A DNA stretch of 64,000 bases from Clostridiales bacterium (lineage in GTDB: Bacteria > Bacillota > Clostridia > Lachnospirales > Lachnospiraceae). Numbering within the stretch: the stretch's first letter is position 1; each line of letters opens with the position of its first letter. Positions 59,796-64,000 of this stretch are shown one piece after another. The notes under the pieces were generated by a model. It was not told the DNA's origin and ran no database searches. It saw only the letters and a list, made by a program, of their open reading frames with translations. A program made the translations under genes and the position numbers. The stretch covers positions 33,822-97,821 of the forward strand of contig JAJBTU010000037.1 of NCBI GenBank assembly GCA_020860715.1, read 5' to 3'.

Positions 59796-61388
59796 ATGGG
59801 AATTTATCTAAATCCAGGGTATACAGGGTTTGAAGAAATCAGAAGGGATGTATATGTGGATAAAACAGGACTCATCTCGTTCATGAACAGCCTTATAGGC
59901 AAGCCAAAGCCTCTGGTAAGCTTTAGCAGACCCAGACGTTTCGGAAAATCCTTTGATGCAAATATGATATGTGCATATTATGATAGAAGCTGTGACTCCA
60001 GATTTCTTTTTGAAGACCTCAAAATATCAAAAGATAGCAGCTTTGAGAGGCATTTGAACCAATATAATGTCATAACTTTTGATGTAACGGGTTTTATCGC
60101 GGATTCCAGGGATAAAGATACGGATATTATTTTGAACATGAAGGAATCCCTGCTTGAAGAATTAAGAGATGCCTTTCCTAACTGTATTGATGAACAGGAA
60201 AAGAATCTTGGAAAGGCTTTATATGCCGTTGTGGCAAAGGGCAACGAGAAGTTTGTTTTTGTCATAGACGAATGGGATGCCCTGTTCAGGGAATATAAGG
60301 ATGATAAACAGCTTCAGGAGGATTATATCCTTTTTTTGAGAAGTCTTTTCAAAAACAAGGATACTACTTCCAGGACGATTGCGGCCGCTTACATGACCGG
60401 AATTCTTCCGATTAAAAAATATGGTACAGAATCTGCATTGACAGATTTTAAAGAATATTCCATGACAAGGCCGGGAAGGCTGGCAGAGTACGTTGGATTT
60501 ACAGAAGATGAAGTGAAGCGGCTCTGTAAGGAGTATCAAATGGAATTTGATGATATGCAGTCCTGGTATGATGGATACTCATTTAGCAGAATCAAACATG
60601 TATACAGTCCTAATTCAGTTATGAATGCATTACAGGAAGAGGAGATTTTGAATTACTGGACGCAGACAGAAACCTTTGAAAGTCTGAAAGAATATATTGA
60701 GATGGATTTTGACGGCCTGAAAGATGCAGTTATAAAAATGCTTGGCGGAGAGCAGGTAAGCGTCAGGATAAGTACTTTCCAGAACGATATAACATCTTTT
60801 AAAAATAAAAATGATGTTCTGACGCTGTTAATCCATCTTGGATATCTGGCTTATGATTCAACAAAGCGGGAGACATACATCCCGAATCTGGAGGTGGCTG
60901 AGACATTTGAAGACGCTGTCAGCGGAGCTAAATGGGGAACGGTTGGAGCAGCGTTATCTGAATCAGAAGGACTGTTGGAGGCAACGCTTAATCGAAATGA
61001 GGAGGCTGTTGCAGAAGCATTAGAGAAAATACACGGATCCGTATCTTCAGTGTTAAATTATAATAATGAGGATTCGCTTAGCTGTGCAATTACTATAGCA
61101 TATTATACTGCAAAACGGTATTATAGCATTGTTAGAGAATTGCCTGTTGGCAAAGGTTTCGCAGATATCGCTTTTTTACCTCGCAGAGGTGTAGATAAAC
61201 CTGCAATGATTATCGAGCTTAAATACGATAAGGATGCTGACACCGCAATCCAACAGATACATGAGAATCGCTATGATGGGGATTTGAAAGAGCACTTTGG
61301 CAATTTGCTTTTGGTAGGAATCAATTACGACAAGGATGCCAGAGGAACGAATGCGAAGAAGCATAGCTGTGTGATAGAAAGAATGTGA
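59796..61388 (+). CDS. AAA-ATPase-like / PD-(D/E)XK nuclease fusion protein
   Basis: YTGFEEIRRDVYVDKTGLISFMN...FSRPRRFGKS...VFVIDEWDALFRE; C-terminal GFADIAFLP...MIIELKYDKDADTAIQQI nuclease motif. Confidence 0.9.
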   Translation: MGIYLNPGYTGFEEIRRDVYVDKTGLISFMNSLIGKPKPLVSFSRPRRFGKSFDANMICAYYDRSCDSRFLFEDLKISKDSSFERHLNQYNVITFDVTGFIADSRDKDTDIILNMKESLLEELRDAFPNCIDEQEKNLGKALYAVVAKGNEKFVFVIDEWDALFREYKDDKQLQEDYILFLRSLFKNKDTTSRTIAAAYMTGILPIKKYGTESALTDFKEYSMTRPGRLAEYVGFTEDEVKRLCKEYQMEFDDMQSWYDGYSFSRIKHVYSPNSVMNALQEEEILNYWTQTETFESLKEYIEMDFDGLKDAVIKMLGGEQVSVRISTFQNDITSFKNKNDVLTLLIHLGYLAYDSTKRETYIPNLEVAETFEDAVSGAKWGTVGAALSESEGLLEATLNRNEEAVAEALEKIHGSVSSVLNYNNEDSLSCAITIAYYTAKRYYSIVRELPVGKGFADIAFLPRRGVDKPAMIIELKYDKDADTAIQQIHENRYDGDLKEHFGNLLLVGINYDKDARGTNAKKHSCVIERM

Positions 61389-61462
61389 TTAGCTAGAAAA
61401 GGGCATTTTATGTAGCCGAGTATGGGTGCTTATATGAATTACAAATTAAAGGGTAAGACTGT

Positions 61463-61669
61463 ATGAAAAATAATGTAAGGTATGAGTTGGCTTCAGAGGA
61501 TTATGCTCAGAGCGCAAATACATTGTTTCATTTTATGAAGCAACCGGAATATTTAAAGGAGCTTCTGGAAAAACGTGCATTGATTTCCAGATATTATATG
61601 GAAAATGTTAGGTATCTTAACATACATAAAAGCGCATATTTCAGAAGATTTGGAATCATCGGAAAATGA
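61463..61669 (+). pseudogene. AbiGi-like abortive infection protein N-terminal fragment
   Basis: VRYELASEDYAQSANTLFHFMKQPEYLKELLEKRALISRYYMENVRYLNI resembles AbiGi N-termini; changes frame near 61605. Confidence 0.4.
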
Positions 61670-62213
61670 CGTTTTTAAGATTGGGCAGATAAGGAACTAT
61701 ATCGCCTCCTGTATTTCAATTTTTAAAAAGGCATTATGGATTGAAAATAATCTTAGCATTGCTTTTGTTCCAAATGAATTAACGGATGATATAGAGTCAA
61801 GAAGAGATTTAGAGGAAGTATATTTGTTGCTTAAAGAAAAAGTAGTGATTCGCTTGAATGGCAGACTCAATGTAAGCGATGAGGCGGGTATAACCATCGA
61901 TCAACAATATGAGAGTATTAAAAAGGGGAGTGATATTGATTTAACATTTTTGGGAAAGTCAGAATATTTCATATGGGGAAAGCAGATTAGTTTACATACA
62001 GCCAATTTACTTACAAATATATGCGCAAAGGATGTATTGCAAATGCAAGATGGAAAAACTAAAATATTGTATGATGAAGAAAAGGGCACACCAATGTATA
62101 TTTCCTATAGAGGATTTTTAACTGAAGAAGATGCTCGTGAAGAGATGAAAAAGATTATAGATGCAAAGGAGAAATATGTTAATGCTCTTACATTAGATGA
62201 ATATATGAAATAG
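61605..62213 (+). CDS. hypothetical protein, possibly frame-shifted continuation of the preceding ORF
   Basis: Long ORF overlapping the preceding ORF out of frame. Confidence 0.4.
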   Translation: MLGILTYIKAHISEDLESSENDVFKIGQIRNYIASCISIFKKALWIENNLSIAFVPNELTDDIESRRDLEEVYLLLKEKVVIRLNGRLNVSDEAGITIDQQYESIKKGSDIDLTFLGKSEYFIWGKQISLHTANLLTNICAKDVLQMQDGKTKILYDEEKGTPMYISYRGFLTEEDAREEMKKIIDAKEKYVNALTLDEYMK

Positions 62214-62388
62214 AAGATGGAGAGATTTCATTGAAAATTGTAAATACATTTACAGTTTGCAATGACGATTAAGTTGACTAATTTAAATTTTGCTGCGAAA
62301 AAAATGACGGATAATTAGGGATTATCCGTCACTTTTGCAGAGTGATTCATATAGATTTCCCAAAATTCATTAATAGAGACATAAGACT

Positions 62389-63276
62389 ATGGAAAATGAA
62401 TATGCTTTAACGATTGTATTAAGCAGCCTCCAAATAGACTGCTTAAAGCGCAGACGGATTGAACATTTTATTAAAAATAACGTAAATTGGTTTAAAGTTT
62501 TTCAAATAGCAACAAAGGAAAAGACAGTATTTCTGGTATATAAAAATTTGTTAGAACAACATTACTTATTTCTGCTGCCTTCCACCTTACGGGTTGTCTG
62601 GGAACGCGCATATTATGGTAATATCCAGCATAACCAATTCTTGATTTCGAGAACCTGTGAAGTCGAAGACTCGTTTGCTCAAAATCACATCACTGCATAT
62701 CCAATCAGAGGAATAATCATACTTCAATTGTTCCCAGAATGTACAGGCTGGCGTATATTAAGGGATGTTGATTTTCTGGTTAGTTCTGATTGTGTAGAAA
62801 AAGCAAGCGAAGTAATGTTAAAGGAAGGATTCGCCAAGCTTTACATCAACGATGAAGATTTACTGCTAAATAATAAGAATTCATTCAAAAGTTCTATCTT
62901 TTTCGAGAAAAAATATAAAAATTTTGGAGCCTTTGATTGTGACTTGTGCCAGGATATCAAACCTTATGAACAATATGAACGAGTTCTTTTATCCTTGTCA
63001 AAACAGGGATCAGAAGACTATTTCATTTCACATTGCATTTTGTTTTATTTATCAGCACTTGATGCAGTTGAAAAAGAAACTATGAAACAGTCGAAAGCAG
63101 ATAACTATTACCGTATTGCAAAATTATTGGATATTCAGTTGTTAGAACATTTATGTCAAAACAAGGCCATAAAATCCGGCCTTGACAGGGAAATTGAATC
63201 TTTCCAAATAGGAAATCAGGTAAATATAATCCGGAAACTCATCACTCATTACTGGGAAGGGGGCGAAACCGTATGA
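62389..63276 (+). CDS. uncharacterised nucleotidyltransferase-family protein (NTP_transf_5-like)
   Basis: ITAYPIRGIIILQLFPECTGWRILRDVDFLVSSDCVEKASEVMLKEGF (RDxDFLV pattern). Confidence 0.65.
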   Translation: MENEYALTIVLSSLQIDCLKRRRIEHFIKNNVNWFKVFQIATKEKTVFLVYKNLLEQHYLFLLPSTLRVVWERAYYGNIQHNQFLISRTCEVEDSFAQNHITAYPIRGIIILQLFPECTGWRILRDVDFLVSSDCVEKASEVMLKEGFAKLYINDEDLLLNNKNSFKSSIFFEKKYKNFGAFDCDLCQDIKPYEQYERVLLSLSKQGSEDYFISHCILFYLSALDAVEKETMKQSKADNYYRIAKLLDIQLLEHLCQNKAIKSGLDREIESFQIGNQVNIIRKLITHYWEGGETV

Positions 63277-63740
63277 ATCACATATCTATAACAAATTATT
63301 CAAAATATCCGAATCTGGTCATTCTTCTGAATGGACTGACCGAACCGGAGGAACGAATTGCTTTTTTACAAAGCGAAAAGCTATCTTTCAGCACACTGAT
63401 TCCTTATATTCAGCAGATGCAATACAGATATCAGCTATTTCCTCCACATGCTTCAAAAAAAGAAATAATGGAATTTAATCCCACTATTATTATCTGTGAA
63501 CCGGAACGATTTTTTGAATGGCACCGTTCTTTCGAAGTGTCAGGTTTGGATAAACCTCCGCTGCTTCTCTCTATAGAAAGCGCAGATACAACCAGTTCGG
63601 TCAAGGAAGATAGCGTTTTAAAAATCAGGCTATATAATGTAAATTCACAAGATGTAACCATTGTATTTTCCTCAGAGCCACAACAATGTACGGAAAAATT
63701 AAGGAATCTTAATGACTTTCCTACCGTTAAGATTCAATAA
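63273..63740 (+). CDS. hypothetical protein, translationally coupled to the nucleotidyltransferase-like gene
   Basis: ATGA overlap at 63273; no family recognised. Confidence 0.5.
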   Translation: MNHISITNYSKYPNLVILLNGLTEPEERIAFLQSEKLSFSTLIPYIQQMQYRYQLFPPHASKKEIMEFNPTIIICEPERFFEWHRSFEVSGLDKPPLLLSIESADTTSSVKEDSVLKIRLYNVNSQDVTIVFSSEPQQCTEKLRNLNDFPTVKIQ

Positions 63741-64000
63741 GAGTGAAAAATTTATTATACGTTTCCAACGTCTGGCCAAAATCTATCCATTCGAATTGCG
63801 AATGGATTTCATTAATTCTGATATAATCATTCTGCATTATCGCCACCGGAAGCCAAAGGAACTGGTAAACTTTTACTTTGTCCAGTAATAACCTGAAATT
63901 AGTTACCTGCAACGGTTGCCCTAATGCATATTGTAAATATAGTTCCACTAGTACATCGTACTAAAATAACGTGTGCAAATAATTAGATGGTGATTTCATC

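Noticed and set aside
27606-63999. Calling the post-sigG region a developmentally excised skin-like element
   Set aside because: No recombinase and no sigG 3' half found in the window; kept only as a possibility in the findings
1-64000. CRISPR arrays, rRNA and tRNA genes
   Set aside because: No regularly spaced repeats and no convincing tRNA cloverleaf or rRNA core sequence seen by eye; a scan with dedicated tools is still advisable

Overview
This window reads as a Lachnospiraceae-like Firmicute chromosome segment in two parts. (1) About 1-27.6 kb is a conserved block: rlmN, PP2C phosphatase, PASTA kinase, rsgA, rpe, ychF, lgt, then a dcw cluster (mraZ, rsmH, ftsL, two class B PBPs, mraY, murD, ftsW, murA, ftsQ/divIB, ftsZ), then aroE, aroD, spoIIGA, sigE and a 5' fragment of sigG. 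(2) sigG stops abruptly at ~27.62 kb. What follows is a mosaic accessory region: a ParA'/ParB conjugative-element remnant, an FMN riboswitch with a riboflavin ECF transporter, a macrodomain-SirTM pair, Hsp20 behind a degenerate CIRCE, a TetR/ABC exporter locus, many gene fragments, a three-gene PRTase-like / small protein / HD-Hsp90-like ATPase operon (50.1-56.0 kb), a polysaccharide locus remnant, an AAA-PD(D/E)XK gene and an NTP-transferase-like gene. The strongest candidates for something undescribed are the three-gene operon and a family of modular intergenic palindromic elements. Three copies of the latter have multibranched folds, stems that covary between copies, and a second hairpin module inserted at different loops. 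The DNA also carries many one-base homopolymer frameshifts in conserved genes (ftsW, murA, sigE twice, the operon's middle gene), so sequencing or assembly error must be considered before calling pseudogenes. Family assignments come from reading motifs by eye; no searches were run.
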